DNA from: Limnohabitans sp.
GTDB lineage: Bacteria > Pseudomonadota > Gammaproteobacteria > Burkholderiales > Burkholderiaceae_C
Direction of reading: 5' to 3'
DNA: 7,105 nt
Assembly: GCA_015657605.1 (NCBI GenBank)
Contig: JACDQO010000160.1
Coordinates: 1 to 7,105 of the forward strand
The notes beneath the pieces were generated by a model, which did no database searches, had not been told where the DNA came from, and was given only the letters and a program-made list of their open reading frames with translations. Position 1 is the first letter of the stretch. Every line of letters starts with the position of its first letter. Below are positions 7,056 through 7,105 of this stretch, in pieces. The position numbers and the translations under genes were made by a program.

Positions 7056-7105
7056 GATCGAGTGCGTGGCACGGGCCCGAGGGCCCATGTCACTAATGGC
7101 CGCAG
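7056..7105. other. Leader region at the window edge, no gene identified
   Basis: In many proteobacteria rplT lies directly upstream of pheS. The last 50 bp here show no recognisable end of RplT: one minus-strand frame has a stop (TAG at about 7094-7092) only four codons in, too short to identify. No clear promoter for pheST is visible in this stretch. Confidence 0.4.
7066..7093 (-). promoter_or_regulatory. GC-rich hairpin upstream of the pheS terminator
   Basis: On the minus strand CATGGGCCC (7089-7081) and GGGCCCGTG (7078-7070) pair across a 2-nt centre. An outer GTG/CAC pair (7093-7091 with 7068-7066) lies beyond one mismatch, giving about 12 bp in total. It is followed by 10 nt and then the terminator stem, with no U-run of its own. 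It could be a pause or protector hairpin of a pheST leader, or a structure at the 3' end of the upstream transcript. The fold is seen; the function is unknown. Confidence 0.55.

Overview
The window looks like ordinary core chromosome of a betaproteobacterium. The order pheS-pheT-ihfA, the divergent cold-shock gene/clpS-clpA pair, the DUF1840 protein next to ihfA and the wording of the proteins all point to Burkholderiales, most likely Comamonadaceae. That placement comes from remembered protein and gene-order patterns, not from a search. I see no transposon, phage, CRISPR array, tRNA or rRNA.

Layout. Positions 1-1746 (minus strand) hold the N-terminal part of clpA, cut by the window edge, with clpS upstream of it. 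A 161-bp divergent control region (1747-1907) follows, then on the plus strand a cold-shock-domain gene (1908-2183) and an exported DUF192 protein gene (2266-2768). That gene converges, 2 bp apart, on a minus-strand block. In transcription order the block is pheS (6990-5953), pheT (5930-3498), ihfA (3489-3139) and a DUF1840 gene (3118-2771). Upstream of pheS, at the right edge, a strong intrinsic terminator and a GC-rich hairpin fill the leader. The gene expected further upstream (rplT) is not visible. No gene-free stretch exceeds about 165 bp.

How the genes work together. ClpS delivers N-end-rule substrates to the ClpA unfoldase. The divergent cold-shock gene matches the cspD/clpS/clpA arrangement of E. 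coli. PheS and PheT form the tetrameric phenylalanyl-tRNA synthetase, and ihfA encodes one subunit of IHF.

The main anomaly is five single-base indels in three conserved genes: one in clpA, one in the DUF192 gene and three in pheT. Each is repaired by one base change that restores a family-like protein, and four of the five can be placed in short homopolymers (the exception is the extra A near 5752). Because pheT is essential, these are best read as sequencing or assembly errors rather than pseudogenes. The most interesting biological signal is the terminator only 20 nt before the pheS start codon, which suggests attenuation control of pheST. I found no convincing undescribed system.
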